A stretch of DNA of 64,000 bases from Leptospira inadai serovar Lyme str. 10 (lineage in GTDB: Bacteria; Spirochaetota; Leptospiria; Leptospirales; Leptospiraceae), in assembly GCF_000243675.2 (NCBI RefSeq), contig NZ_AHMM02000016.1, forward strand, positions 124,001 to 188,000. The letters are read 5' to 3'. Below are positions 1 to 9,212 of this stretch, piece after piece. Within the stretch, counting starts at the first letter, position 1. Every line of letters starts with the position of its first letter. The translations under genes and the position numbers were made by a program. The notes below the pieces were generated by a model. It was not told where the DNA came from and did not search any database. It was given only the letters and a program-made list of their open reading frames with translations.

Positions 1-144
1 CAAATGGATGGAGAGAACCAAATCGTAGATATGGAGCGGTATCATTTTTATCGGTGTATCATTCGATTTTGCTCGAGCCTGGAATATATCGAGCGCGTTT
101 ACGATCGGTACAAGAATTATATTACCCAGGTTTCAGGAGTATAA
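1..144 (+). CDS. C-terminal end of an unidentified upstream gene (partial)
   Basis: Frame 1 is open from the left edge to a TAA at 142-144, giving 47 codons with a normal protein-like composition (many Tyr, Arg, Ile; ending ITQVSGV). No start codon is needed inside the window because the gene enters from the left. The fragment is too short to assign to a family. Its stop lies two bases before the proposed CTG start of the HIT gene, and its last codons contain the AGGAG ribosome-binding site of that gene, so the two are probably cotranscribed and translationally coupled. Confidence 0.55.
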   Translation, partial: QMDGENQIVDMERYHFYRCIIRFCSSLEYIERVYDRYKNYITQVSGV

Positions 145-146
145 AT

Positions 147-563
147 CTGGCCCCTATTTCGGAAACTACGATTTCAGGTTGCCCGATTTGTTCCGCTCAT
201 CGTAGCGAAAAAATTTCGGGTTTTTTATTTCGATCGGGCCCGTTTCTCGTAAGGCATAGCGAATTTTCGAAGAAACTTCCCGGTTATTTGTATGTGGAGC
301 CCGTTTCGCACCGCGAGGCCTATTCGGAATGGACTTCCGAGGAGTTTGCAGAGTTAGGAACCGCTTTCCAACGAGCGACAACCTGGATTTACGATCGTTT
401 TTCACCCCAGAAAATTTATACGGTGTTGGTTGCGGAGAAGGTGGCACATATGCACTTCCACCTTATACCTCGGTTCGGAGAAATCAAAGGTCCGGAATAT
501 ATTCGCTTGGCATTGGAAGGTCTATTGGATCTACCGGAAACTATTTCGTTCCCGGAAATATAG
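147..563 (+). CDS. HIT-family (histidine triad) nucleotide hydrolase/transferase
   Basis: The protein has a CPIC motif near the N-terminus and the family signature HMHFHLIPR near the C-terminus (H-x-H-x-H, whose middle His is the nucleophile in HIT enzymes). HIT proteins hydrolyse or transfer nucleotides from Ap4A/AMP-conjugate-type substrates in the cytosol; the substrate here cannot be read from the sequence. Start choice: the first canonical in-frame start is a GTG at 54, but it lies inside the end of the preceding gene and has no well-placed ribosome-binding site. AGGAG at 135-139 is seven bases before an in-frame CTG at 147, which would give 138 residues with CPIC about a dozen residues in, as usual for HIT proteins. 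The frame is open to the left edge, so a longer form cannot be excluded. It is followed 60 bases later by tldD. Confidence 0.78.
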   Translation: MAPISETTISGCPICSAHRSEKISGFLFRSGPFLVRHSEFSKKLPGYLYVEPVSHREAYSEWTSEEFAELGTAFQRATTWIYDRFSPQKIYTVLVAEKVAHMHFHLIPRFGEIKGPEYIRLALEGLLDLPETISFPEI

Positions 564-622
564 TTTTGTTCTTTAGGGAAAAGAGAGAAAGGAAACCGAA
601 ACGCTCGGTCTAATTAATAAAC

Positions 623-2005
623 ATGGATCTTAAAAAAGCAGAAGCACTTATCGAAGCCGGAAAGAATAGAAAGGCCGATTTTGTGGAAATTTACGAGGAG
701 GAATCCCGAAACTCGTCGGTGGCTCTTCGGGATAAAAAAATCGAACAGTCTCTAGCCGCAACGGATTACGGAATTGGAATACGTTTAATCTATGGAACGG
801 ACGTTCTTTACGCTTATACGAGTAATGACGAGATATCGCATCTTATTTCTTTAATTAATTTACTCGCGGATTCCCGCGGCGAAGCGAGTCTTCTCGGAGG
901 TAGGTTTATATTCTCTCCCTCTCCGGTAAAACCGCAATTTCCTGCGGCCTTTTTGGATCCGAGGCAGGTTTCTCCTTCTCGAAAATTGGAATTATTGCAA
1001 TCCGCCGATTCGGCCGCTAGGCAGGTCTCCTCCAAGGTTGTGCAAGTAGGGGCCAGCGCATCGGATATCGTGACAAACGTTTTAATAGCGAATTCGGAAG
1101 GATTATGGGTGGAAGATCTTAGAGTGCGAAGCCGTTTTTCCTTATCGGTAACGGCGGAAAAAGAAGGAGAACGTTTTGTCGCAACCGAATCGCCCGGCGC
1201 AATTCGAGGATTCGAATTTTTCGACGGGTTACCCGTCAAGGATCTGGCGCAAAATGCGGCAGAAAGAGCTTTGTTTATGCTGGATGCAGGGTATATAGAA
1301 GGAAAGAAACTGCCCGTTCTCATGGGGAACGGTTTTGGCGGCGTCATATTCCACGAAGCCTGCGGGCACCCTCTTGAGACGGAATCGATTCGCAAGAATT
1401 CTTCGCCGTTCGTAGGAAAGTTGGGAGAAGCGATCGGGCAGTCCTGCTTGACGGCTTACGACGACGGAACATTAGAAAATTATTATGGTTCCCTGAAAGT
1501 GGACGACGAAGGAATGCCGACGCAAAAGACTCTTTTGATCGAAAACGGTATCCTAAAGGCTTATCTTTCGGATCGAATCGGGTCCATGGAAACCGGATCT
1601 CCTCGGACCGGAAGCGGAAGGCGAGAATCCTACCAATATGCTCCCGTTTCAAGGATGAGAAATACCTTTATCGCTCCCGGAAAGGATTCCTTTGACGAAA
1701 TGCTTTCCTCGGTCGAATACGGACTTTATGCCAAAAGGATGGGCGGAGGTTCGGTCAATCCCGCCACAGGAGAGTTTAACTTTGCAGTGGAAGAAGGTTA
1801 CGTAATTCGCAACGGAAAGGTGGCCGAGCCGGTTAGAGGAGCCACTTTGATCGGTAAAGGACATGAGATTTTACCGAAGATTTCGATGGTGGGAAACGAT
1901 CTGGAATTGGCTGCCGGTACCTGCGGTGCATCTTCCGGATCGATTCCGGTAACGGTCGGGCAACCGTCTTTGAAAGTGGATGAAATTCTTGTAGGTGGAC
2001 GTTAA
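623..2005 (+). CDS. tldD: TldD-like zinc metallopeptidase subunit
   Basis: A 460-residue protein of the TldD/PmbA family, of usual length. The zinc-peptidase signature HEACGHPLE (H-E-x-x-x-H) is present around residue 245, and the C-terminal part carries the conserved glycine-rich segments (GTCGASSGSIPV). In E. coli, TldD and TldE (PmbA) form a heterodimeric cytosolic protease that degrades unfolded peptides and matures ribosomally made peptides such as microcin B17; only TldD carries the metal site. The stop codon overlaps the pmbA start by one base (TAATG), which predicts translational coupling and matches the obligate pairing of the subunits. No modified-peptide precursor is visible nearby, so a housekeeping role is the simplest inference. 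Confidence 0.93.
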   Translation: MDLKKAEALIEAGKNRKADFVEIYEEESRNSSVALRDKKIEQSLAATDYGIGIRLIYGTDVLYAYTSNDEISHLISLINLLADSRGEASLLGGRFIFSPSPVKPQFPAAFLDPRQVSPSRKLELLQSADSAARQVSSKVVQVGASASDIVTNVLIANSEGLWVEDLRVRSRFSLSVTAEKEGERFVATESPGAIRGFEFFDGLPVKDLAQNAAERALFMLDAGYIEGKKLPVLMGNGFGGVIFHEACGHPLETESIRKNSSPFVGKLGEAIGQSCLTAYDDGTLENYYGSLKVDDEGMPTQKTLLIENGILKAYLSDRIGSMETGSPRTGSGRRESYQYAPVSRMRNTFIAPGKDSFDEMLSSVEYGLYAKRMGGGSVNPATGEFNFAVEEGYVIRNGKVAEPVRGATLIGKGHEILPKISMVGNDLELAAGTCGASSGSIPVTVGQPSLKVDEILVGGR

Positions 2006-3339
2006 TGAATTTAGAAGAGGCTGCCCAGTTCGTTCTGGAGGAAGGAAAACGTCTTCGCTTAGATCAATTCGATCTTATCGCTACCGATTCGGAAGATACC
2101 GGTATCGAAGTATTTAAAGGAAGAATCGCCAATACCGAGACGTCTCGCTCGAGAGGTGTTGGGATTCGAATTCTCCAAAATTCCCGACCGGGATATTCGT
2201 ACAGCGAACGATTCAGTGAGGAAGCCTTGGCTAGAATGGTTCGGGATGCCTTGGACCAGACTGAAATTACCGATCGCCTGGATTTGGATTTACCCGATCC
2301 GCAATCGATACCGGATATTAATCTAAGGCATTTCGAGACAAGCCTGGAAGAGTTGGACTTTTCCTGGATGAGGAAATTCGGTCAGACTTTGGATGAAGCT
2401 TCCTGGGCCTGCGATGCGAGAATAGAAAACGTACCTCATGTCGGAGTCGGAAAAAGTAGAACGGAAAGTTTGGTAGCAAACTCTAAAGGTGTTTTCGTAA
2501 AAAAGGAATCCAACGTAATCTACGCCGGAACCGGGGTCGTAGCCGCCGAGAAAGAGAGTAAGAAAATGGGTAGTTTCTATCGATCGGGTCGGGACCTTTC
2601 GAAATTCTCGGCAAACGATATCGCAAAAGAGGCTGCAGTTCGTGCTACCGAATTATTAGGTGCGGAACCTCTCAAAAGCGGAATGTATCCTATCGTTTTG
2701 AGCAATCGAATCAGTTCTCAAATCTTCGGCATGTTCTCTTCTCCTTTTTTCGCGGACGCGGTTCAAAAAGGCCAATCTAGATTGATAGATAAATTAGGGC
2801 AGGAAATTGCTTCTCCCATTCTTACGATTCGTTGTGAGCCGCATCTCCCCGATTTTCCCGGTTCTAGAGTAATCGACGCCGAAGGAATTCTTACCGCTCC
2901 TAGATCAGTGGTCGAAAACGGAATCCTTTCCTCCTATTTATATAATTTGGAGTCCGCGAAGAAGGAAGGAGTGAAACCGACCGGGCATGGAGTTCGTTCT
3001 TATTCGGGAAGGGCAGGGACTTCCTTCTCCAATTTTATGATTCCATTCGGTACAAGTACTCGTCAGGAATTACTTTCTTCGGTACCGCATTGTATTTTGG
3101 TTACCAAGCTGGAAGGCGGCGCCGGATGTAGCGCGGTTTCCGGAGAAATCTCGATAGGAGTACAAGGATTCTATTATAAGAACGGGTTGCCGCAATTTCC
3201 GGTGGATCGAATCACTATGAATACGAATTTTTTCGATTTGCTCCGTAAAATCGAAGGGATTTCGAATGAATATTCTGATAGCTACTCTTCTATCAAAGTC
3301 CCGGACATTTTGGTAAGCGAAATCAATATCGCCGGGTAA
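2005..3339 (+). CDS. pmbA: PmbA/TldE-like metallopeptidase subunit
   Basis: A 444-residue TldD/PmbA-family protein without an HExxxH motif, as expected for the non-catalytic PmbA (TldE) partner. The start ATG overlaps the tldD stop and is preceded by GGTGG a few bases upstream. The family C-terminal segment is visible (GGAGCSAVSGEISIG, then NGLPQFPVDRITM). Predicted role: it forms the TldD-PmbA heterodimer, shaping the chamber that feeds unfolded peptides to the TldD zinc site. No truncation or odd feature was seen. A hairpin at 3390-3415 follows and may end the transcript. Confidence 0.93.
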   Translation: MNLEEAAQFVLEEGKRLRLDQFDLIATDSEDTGIEVFKGRIANTETSRSRGVGIRILQNSRPGYSYSERFSEEALARMVRDALDQTEITDRLDLDLPDPQSIPDINLRHFETSLEELDFSWMRKFGQTLDEASWACDARIENVPHVGVGKSRTESLVANSKGVFVKKESNVIYAGTGVVAAEKESKKMGSFYRSGRDLSKFSANDIAKEAAVRATELLGAEPLKSGMYPIVLSNRISSQIFGMFSSPFFADAVQKGQSRLIDKLGQEIASPILTIRCEPHLPDFPGSRVIDAEGILTAPRSVVENGILSSYLYNLESAKKEGVKPTGHGVRSYSGRAGTSFSNFMIPFGTSTRQELLSSVPHCILVTKLEGGAGCSAVSGEISIGVQGFYYKNGLPQFPVDRITMNTNFFDLLRKIEGISNEYSDSYSSIKVPDILVSEINIAG

Positions 3340-3389
3340 ACTAGGATAAAAACTTCCGTTTAACAGACCTTCGCGAGGACCGATTTCCC

Positions 3390-3415
3390 CGGGAAGGATT
3401 TCTTCCTCCTTCCCG
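3390..3415 (+). terminator. Hairpin after pmbA (possible terminator)
   Basis: Perfect 9-bp stem CGGGAAGGA (3390-3398) / TCCTTCCCG (3407-3415) with an 8-base pyrimidine loop, 50 bases after the pmbA stop and about 90 before the alpha-2-macroglobulin start. There is no T tract, so it is a terminator or processing hairpin only by position and stability. Confidence 0.45.
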
Positions 3416-3501
3416 TCGGGCCAGCAAGTAGAAAATAAACTAGTTGCCTAAGTTCGAACGATTGTGGATGAAAGACGTCACATCCATCGAGGGACGATCT
3501 A

Positions 3502-6500
3502 GTGAAATTCTCTCCGTTCTCTATAAGAGTCATATTTTTACGGTTTCCGTTTTTTCTATTTTTTATTTCCAGCGGATTCGGAATCGCCCAATCCGCCAAG
3601 GTCCAATTTTCCTTTTCCCCTCAAGGAGAAATCAAAAAAGTCGGGCAGGTCCAGGCTCTTTTTCGAGAACCGATGGTCCCTCTGGGGGATCCAAAACGAG
3701 CCGTTTCCCCCTTTAAAATCGATTGCCCGATAAAGGGTGAAGAACGGTGGGTTACGGAAACGGATTGGGTTTACGAATTCGATCAGCCTCTGCCTGGTGG
3801 ATTGGTTTGTAAATTTACCACCAGTTCCTTGAAATCCATCGCAGGCAATGTTTTGGACGAGGGTAAATCGTTTACATTTAGCACGGGAGGTCCCGGGGTT
3901 TCGGATCTTCGCCCTTATCAGGGCTCGACGATTGCGGAAGACCAAGCCTTTGTTTTACAGTTGGATGCGGAACCTAAACCGAGCGATGTAACGGAGAGAA
4001 TTTACTTTGCAGTGGAAGGTCTCGGGAACAGGATCCCGATTCGAATCATACAAGGAAAAGATCGGGAGGCGATTCTAAACGCTAGCGGAACGTACGGAGC
4101 AACGAATTCCACTCTTGTAATCGGTGCTAAGCAGGTTTTTCCTTCCGGGAAATCGGTAAGAATCGTCGTCGAACGCGGGCTCCGTTCGACTAGCGGGGTT
4201 GCAACTTCCTCTAATTGGGAAACAAGTTATCGAGTAAGACCGTCTTTTACGGCGGGCTTCACCTGTGAAAGAGTGAATGCAAAGGCCGGATGTGTTCCGA
4301 TATCGCCCGTCTATGCGACTTTTTCATCCCCGATTCGTTCCGCATGGAAGAACCAGATATACCTGAAAACTTCGGACGGTAAGTCAATTCCCGTAAAAAA
4401 AGACGATTCCGATAACGGTTCCGAAATTTACTCGGTCGCTTTTTCCTATCCTCTGCCTGCAAACACTGAATTTCAGCTCGTATTGCCGAAGGGAATTACC
4501 GACGATGCAGGGCGATCGTTAGAAAACGCATCTTCATTTCCGTTAACGTTTCGCACAGATGAGTATCCTCCTCTCGCAAAATTTGCGGGTGAATTCGGAA
4601 TTATCGAAAGATTTCCGGAAGCACTCCTGCCGGTTACGATCCGGAATATCGAAGCTCCCGTTCAGGCAAAGCATTTGAATCCTTTGGAGCCGAACGGCGG
4701 CGGGGAACTCATTCTGGAGCAATGGGCCACGCTTAAGAACCAAGGAAAGGAATTTTTGGGGAATGCGTTCGGTGGAAAGAATTCGGAAGAAAAGAAAGGA
4801 GACGGAAAAACTCTTCCAGCCAAATCGATCGTTGTCGGATCGGATCAGGTACAGGAAATTTTGTATTGGCTTCGAAGGATTCCGTATTTTCGGAAAGACG
4901 AATCTATTTTTAAAAATGCTAAAGGCGGCTCTTCCTCAAAAGGATTCGGAATCCCTTCTGCGGGAGGCGAAAAACGTTTCGAAGTCGTCGGAATTCCGTT
5001 GAAGAGAAACGGATTGCATATCGTAGAAATCGAAAGCGCGGTCTTAGGACGGGCTTTGGATCCCGATCAAAAACCGATGTTCGTGAGGACGGCCGCGTTA
5101 GTCACGAATCTCTCTTTGCATTTTAAATGGGGGAGAGAAAATTCTCTCGTTTGGCTAACGTCTCTCGACAAGGGAGCGCCTATCGACGGAGCGGATGTAT
5201 TCGTATACGATTGCGGGGCCAATCTGATTTGGAAGGGAGTCACAGGAAAGGATGGCTCGATTCTAACCAAAGATATTTCCCGCGAAAGCCGCAATTGTCG
5301 GGACGTAAATAGATATAGCGATGGATATTTCCTAGTCGCCAAGAGGGGCGAGGATTTCACGTTCCTTCATACGACCTGGGACGACGGAATCGAGCCTTGG
5401 AGATTTCAGTTAAGGCAAAACTATTACGACGGTAATTATAGATATGCGACCGTACTAGATCGTTCCCTGTTTCGGGAAGGCGAAACGGTCCGCATGAACC
5501 ATATTCTTCGTTTAACAACGAGCGAGGGTTTTAGATACCCGAATCGATCCGAAATTCCTAATGCGGTTCAAATAACGCATAATGCAACGGGGCAAGACTA
5601 TCCTTTACCTGTGAATTGGTCCGAGTCTTTTTCGGCGGAGACTCAGTTTACCATCCCAAAGGAATCCGTTTTAGGCGAATATTCCATTTATTTTTTGCTC
5701 CCCGGAGGGCGAAAAGTTTTTTCCGGTTCGTTTACTTCGGCGCAATTTCGACTTCCTCTTTTAAAAGGAGAATTGCAAGCGGACTCTTCTCAGCTTATCG
5801 CCCCGAAGGATGTCTCCGTTACCGGGCAGATCTCTTATCTTTCCGGAGGAAAAGCCGGTTTGTTACCCGTCTCCCTCCGTTCTTCCATAAAGCCTTCGGG
5901 GGGAATCCAATTCCCTTTATATCCGAATGTGGAATTCGGAAACGGAAAATCCGAGTCTTCCCAATTTCAATACGAAGCCTACGAAGAGGATTCCGATTCC
6001 GGATCGAAGAAAAAACAGGAATATCAATTAGTTTCCTCTAAAACGGATGCTAACGGGTTTCTTTCGGAAAAAATTACGATCCCTCGGAAGTTGGACAGAG
6101 TACACTCTCTGGATCTAGAGATGGAATGGAAGGATCCGAACGGCGAGATCCAAACGGTAGCGAGAAACTTCCGATTATTGCCTTCCAAAAATCTAGTTGC
6201 GATTCGAAATGAGGATTGGGTAGCGGTCCGAAATAAGATTCGTTCCAAAGTTTTCGTTTTGGATCCGCAGGGGAATCCGGTCCCGGGAAAAAATATCACC
6301 GTTAAGGGAATTTCCGCAAAATATATTTCTCATAGAAGGCGCTTAGTCGGGGGCTTTTATTCCTATAATCATCGCCTGGAGAGAAAGGATATCGGCCAAG
6401 TATGCTCGGGAACGACGAATGAGAAGGGAATTTTAGACTGTCAGGGAGCGATCAATCAAACCGGAGAATTGTATCTAGAAGCGAAGATCGATGGGGAAGA

Positions 6501-9201
6501 ATCCTATGCTCATACTTCCATCTGGGTTTTAGGAGAGAAAGAGCTTTGGTTCGGTTCTTCCGATAACGACAGAATGGATCTTTTTCCGGAAAGGAAAAAA
6601 TACGAACCAGGAGAGATTGCACGCTTTCAGGTTCGGATGCCTTTTAAAACCGCAACCGCATTAATCACGGTCGAGAGAGAGGGAGTGTTGCGTTCTTTCG
6701 TCCAAACCTTGAGCGGCACTGATCCGAGCGTCGAAATTCCGATCGAATCCAACTACGGCCCGAATGTTTTTGTTTCCGTTCTAGCCGTCCGGGGTAGAGT
6801 CGAAGCCCCGAAACCGACAGCTCTTATCGATCTTGCCAAGCCTGCATATCGACTCGGTATGACGGAAATTCAAGTCGGCTGGCGACCGTATGAACTGGAT
6901 CTGAAAGTTTTACCCGAAAAAGAGGAGTATCATCCGAGGGAAAAAGCGAAGGTTAAAATTCTTCTATCGGAGGCAAATCGAGAGTATTGGAAAAACTCGA
7001 AAATAACGTTGGCTGCCGTCGACGAGAGTTTGTTGGAGCTAAAGCCGAATCTGTCTTGGAATCTTTTAAATACGATGATGTCGCCTCGAGGAATCGACGT
7101 AACTACGTCCACAGCTCAGACATTCATCATCGGAAGAAGACATTTCGGTTTGAAGAGCCTTCCTGCCGGCGGAGGCGGCGGTAAATCCACGACCCGGGAA
7201 CTTTTCGATACTCTTCTTTATTGGAAAGCGGATGCGATTCCGAACTCCAGAGGAGAAATAGAAGTCGAGATTCCTCTGAATGATTCCTTAACCTCTTTTA
7301 GAATCGTGGCCGTAGCCAACTCAGGAACGAATCGATTCGGCACGGCTTCCGCGAATATTCGGACCAGGCAAGAAATATTATCGTATGCGAGCGCGTCCCC
7401 GTTCGTTCGGGAAGGCGATAGAATTCGCCCCGGGATTTCTTTGAAAAACACCACGGCAAAATCCATCCAAGTTCAATTGCGCGTGAAGTCGAATCCGGAT
7501 TTGAATCTCGCATCTAAGTCGGTAGTTCTGGCTCCGAGCGCGTCGGAAACCGTATTTTGGGAAACCGAAGTCCCGAAAGGAGTAAAGGAAATCGTATACG
7601 ATTTTTCAACCGAAGCATCTTCGATTTCTTTTACCGACACATTACGATTTAAGCAAACAGTTGGTACTGCGATTCCTTTGCAGGTTCTTCAAGCTAATTT
7701 TTATCAATTAACTCCTTCCATTCAAGTTCCGGTGGAAGAGCCGACAAACGCAGAGCCAAATCGTGGAACCTTGGAAGTAACTTTCAATTCCAGCCTTGTT
7801 GCCGGGCCTATAGCCGGTATAGAATCCTATATGGAAAAGTATCCATACTCCTGTTTGGAGCAAAAGCTATCCAAAGCTGTCTCTTTGGGCGATGAAACAA
7901 ATTGGAAGGAAATCGTTCGGAGTCTACCTAAGTATTTGGACCCCGAGGGTTTGCTTCAATTTTTCCCGAATTCCTACGGAAGAGGCAGCGTCCCGTTAAC
8001 CGTATATACGTTATTACTGTCTTCGGAATCCGGATGGGAGATTCCGGAATCGTCCAGGCAGGCTATGATCGGAGCGCTCAATCGTTTTATAGACGGAACT
8101 TTGTTTCGATCCTCACCGTTAGCGACGAGCGATACGTTGTTACGAAAGATCGGTGCTATGGAAGCGGTTTCCCGATTCGGTGCAGTGGAGGCTTCGCGAA
8201 TTCGTTCCATAGAAACGGATCCGAACAGGCTTCCGACGGAGACTCTCGTATCGCTCCGAAATTTATATCGAAACGCGAATTGGGATTCGGCGAAACGAAA
8301 TAAGATCGACGAGGTCTTACGCTCTCGACTTCGTATCCAGGGAAGTTCCTACGAATTAGCGTCGGACGAATCGCAACTCTGGTGGTTGTTATCTTCCCGT
8401 GATGCGGCCCAAATTCGTCTATTAAATTCGATTTTAAAGGATGATACTTGGAAGGAAGATGTTCCGAAACTTTTGCGAGGAACATTAAATCAAATTAAAT
8501 TAGGACATTTTGATATCACTACCGCTAACGCTTTCGCAATACTTGCCTTAAAAAAATATCGTAGTTCCTTCGAATCATCCCAAGTCAAAGGGACTGCAAA
8601 GGCCTCCTTTGCCTCCGGAGAGGCCGCTTTCGATTGGAAGAGCCAGGACGGTCGGGTGGAATTTTCTCTTCCGAAAGGAAAATCGAATTTAAAACTCAGC
8701 CACGAAGGAAGCGGTTCTCCGTATGCGTACGTAAAAACCTCCTCTGCAATCCCTCTTTCCTCTCCGTTAAGCAGCGGATTGAGAATTCAGAAGGAGATCC
8801 TGGACGAGTCCGGTAAGCCGAAATCCAGCTTTAAAGAAGGGGATATCGTTCGCGTTCGTTTGAAACTTCGTTCGGAATTCTCCATCTCTTGGCTGGCCTT
8901 GCGGGACCCGATTCCGGCCGGCGCAACCATTCTAGGTTCCGGTTTGTCTAGAGATTCGGCAATGCTGACTTCAAACACGGCTACGAATTGGTGGGACGGT
9001 CCCTCCTTTGTAGAACGAAAGTTCGAAGGCATTACGGCTTATTACGAGTTGTTTTATCCTGGCGAAGCGACTTACGAATATGTTTATCGAATCAATTCTC
9101 CCGGGGTCTTTACTTTGCCACCGACCCGAGCGGAAGCTATGTATCAACCGGAGATATTCGCCGCCAATCCTAACATTACGATGCCGGTCGATAATCCTTA
9201 G
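3502..9201 (+). CDS. Bacterial alpha-2-macroglobulin (YfhM-like, thioester-type)
   Basis: A 1899-residue periplasmic protein. It starts at GTG 3502 with GAGGGA seven bases upstream and a hydrophobic signal peptide (about residues 8-31) ending near IAQSA; there is no lipobox Cys, unlike the E. coli lipoprotein YfhM. After several MG-type beta domains and an alpha-2-macroglobulin core, the thioester motif CLEQ lies at about residues 1451-1454, followed by the helical thioester-domain region and a C-terminal receptor-like beta domain. In this family the Cys-Gln thioester covalently traps proteases that cut a bait region; in bacteria it is thought to protect the cell envelope together with PBP1C, which is encoded immediately downstream (12-base gap) exactly as in other genomes. 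It is longer than the E. coli protein (about 1650 residues). Confidence 0.93.
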   Translation: MKFSPFSIRVIFLRFPFFLFFISSGFGIAQSAKVQFSFSPQGEIKKVGQVQALFREPMVPLGDPKRAVSPFKIDCPIKGEERWVTETDWVYEFDQPLPGGLVCKFTTSSLKSIAGNVLDEGKSFTFSTGGPGVSDLRPYQGSTIAEDQAFVLQLDAEPKPSDVTERIYFAVEGLGNRIPIRIIQGKDREAILNASGTYGATNSTLVIGAKQVFPSGKSVRIVVERGLRSTSGVATSSNWETSYRVRPSFTAGFTCERVNAKAGCVPISPVYATFSSPIRSAWKNQIYLKTSDGKSIPVKKDDSDNGSEIYSVAFSYPLPANTEFQLVLPKGITDDAGRSLENASSFPLTFRTDEYPPLAKFAGEFGIIERFPEALLPVTIRNIEAPVQAKHLNPLEPNGGGELILEQWATLKNQGKEFLGNAFGGKNSEEKKGDGKTLPAKSIVVGSDQVQEILYWLRRIPYFRKDESIFKNAKGGSSSKGFGIPSAGGEKRFEVVGIPLKRNGLHIVEIESAVLGRALDPDQKPMFVRTAALVTNLSLHFKWGRENSLVWLTSLDKGAPIDGADVFVYDCGANLIWKGVTGKDGSILTKDISRESRNCRDVNRYSDGYFLVAKRGEDFTFLHTTWDDGIEPWRFQLRQNYYDGNYRYATVLDRSLFREGETVRMNHILRLTTSEGFRYPNRSEIPNAVQITHNATGQDYPLPVNWSESFSAETQFTIPKESVLGEYSIYFLLPGGRKVFSGSFTSAQFRLPLLKGELQADSSQLIAPKDVSVTGQISYLSGGKAGLLPVSLRSSIKPSGGIQFPLYPNVEFGNGKSESSQFQYEAYEEDSDSGSKKKQEYQLVSSKTDANGFLSEKITIPRKLDRVHSLDLEMEWKDPNGEIQTVARNFRLLPSKNLVAIRNEDWVAVRNKIRSKVFVLDPQGNPVPGKNITVKGISAKYISHRRRLVGGFYSYNHRLERKDIGQVCSGTTNEKGILDCQGAINQTGELYLEAKIDGEESYAHTSIWVLGEKELWFGSSDNDRMDLFPERKKYEPGEIARFQVRMPFKTATALITVEREGVLRSFVQTLSGTDPSVEIPIESNYGPNVFVSVLAVRGRVEAPKPTALIDLAKPAYRLGMTEIQVGWRPYELDLKVLPEKEEYHPREKAKVKILLSEANREYWKNSKITLAAVDESLLELKPNLSWNLLNTMMSPRGIDVTTSTAQTFIIGRRHFGLKSLPAGGGGGKSTTRELFDTLLYWKADAIPNSRGEIEVEIPLNDSLTSFRIVAVANSGTNRFGTASANIRTRQEILSYASASPFVREGDRIRPGISLKNTTAKSIQVQLRVKSNPDLNLASKSVVLAPSASETVFWETEVPKGVKEIVYDFSTEASSISFTDTLRFKQTVGTAIPLQVLQANFYQLTPSIQVPVEEPTNAEPNRGTLEVTFNSSLVAGPIAGIESYMEKYPYSCLEQKLSKAVSLGDETNWKEIVRSLPKYLDPEGLLQFFPNSYGRGSVPLTVYTLLLSSESGWEIPESSRQAMIGALNRFIDGTLFRSSPLATSDTLLRKIGAMEAVSRFGAVEASRIRSIETDPNRLPTETLVSLRNLYRNANWDSAKRNKIDEVLRSRLRIQGSSYELASDESQLWWLLSSRDAAQIRLLNSILKDDTWKEDVPKLLRGTLNQIKLGHFDITTANAFAILALKKYRSSFESSQVKGTAKASFASGEAAFDWKSQDGRVEFSLPKGKSNLKLSHEGSGSPYAYVKTSSAIPLSSPLSSGLRIQKEILDESGKPKSSFKEGDIVRVRLKLRSEFSISWLALRDPIPAGATILGSGLSRDSAMLTSNTATNWWDGPSFVERKFEGITAYYELFYPGEATYEYVYRINSPGVFTLPPTRAEAMYQPEIFAANPNITMPVDNP

Positions 9202-9212
9202 GGTATTTGCGG

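Noticed and set aside
54..146. GTG at 54 as the HIT start
   Set aside because: It lies within the end of an upstream reading frame, has no ribosome-binding site and adds residues without family similarity; kept only as an alternative.
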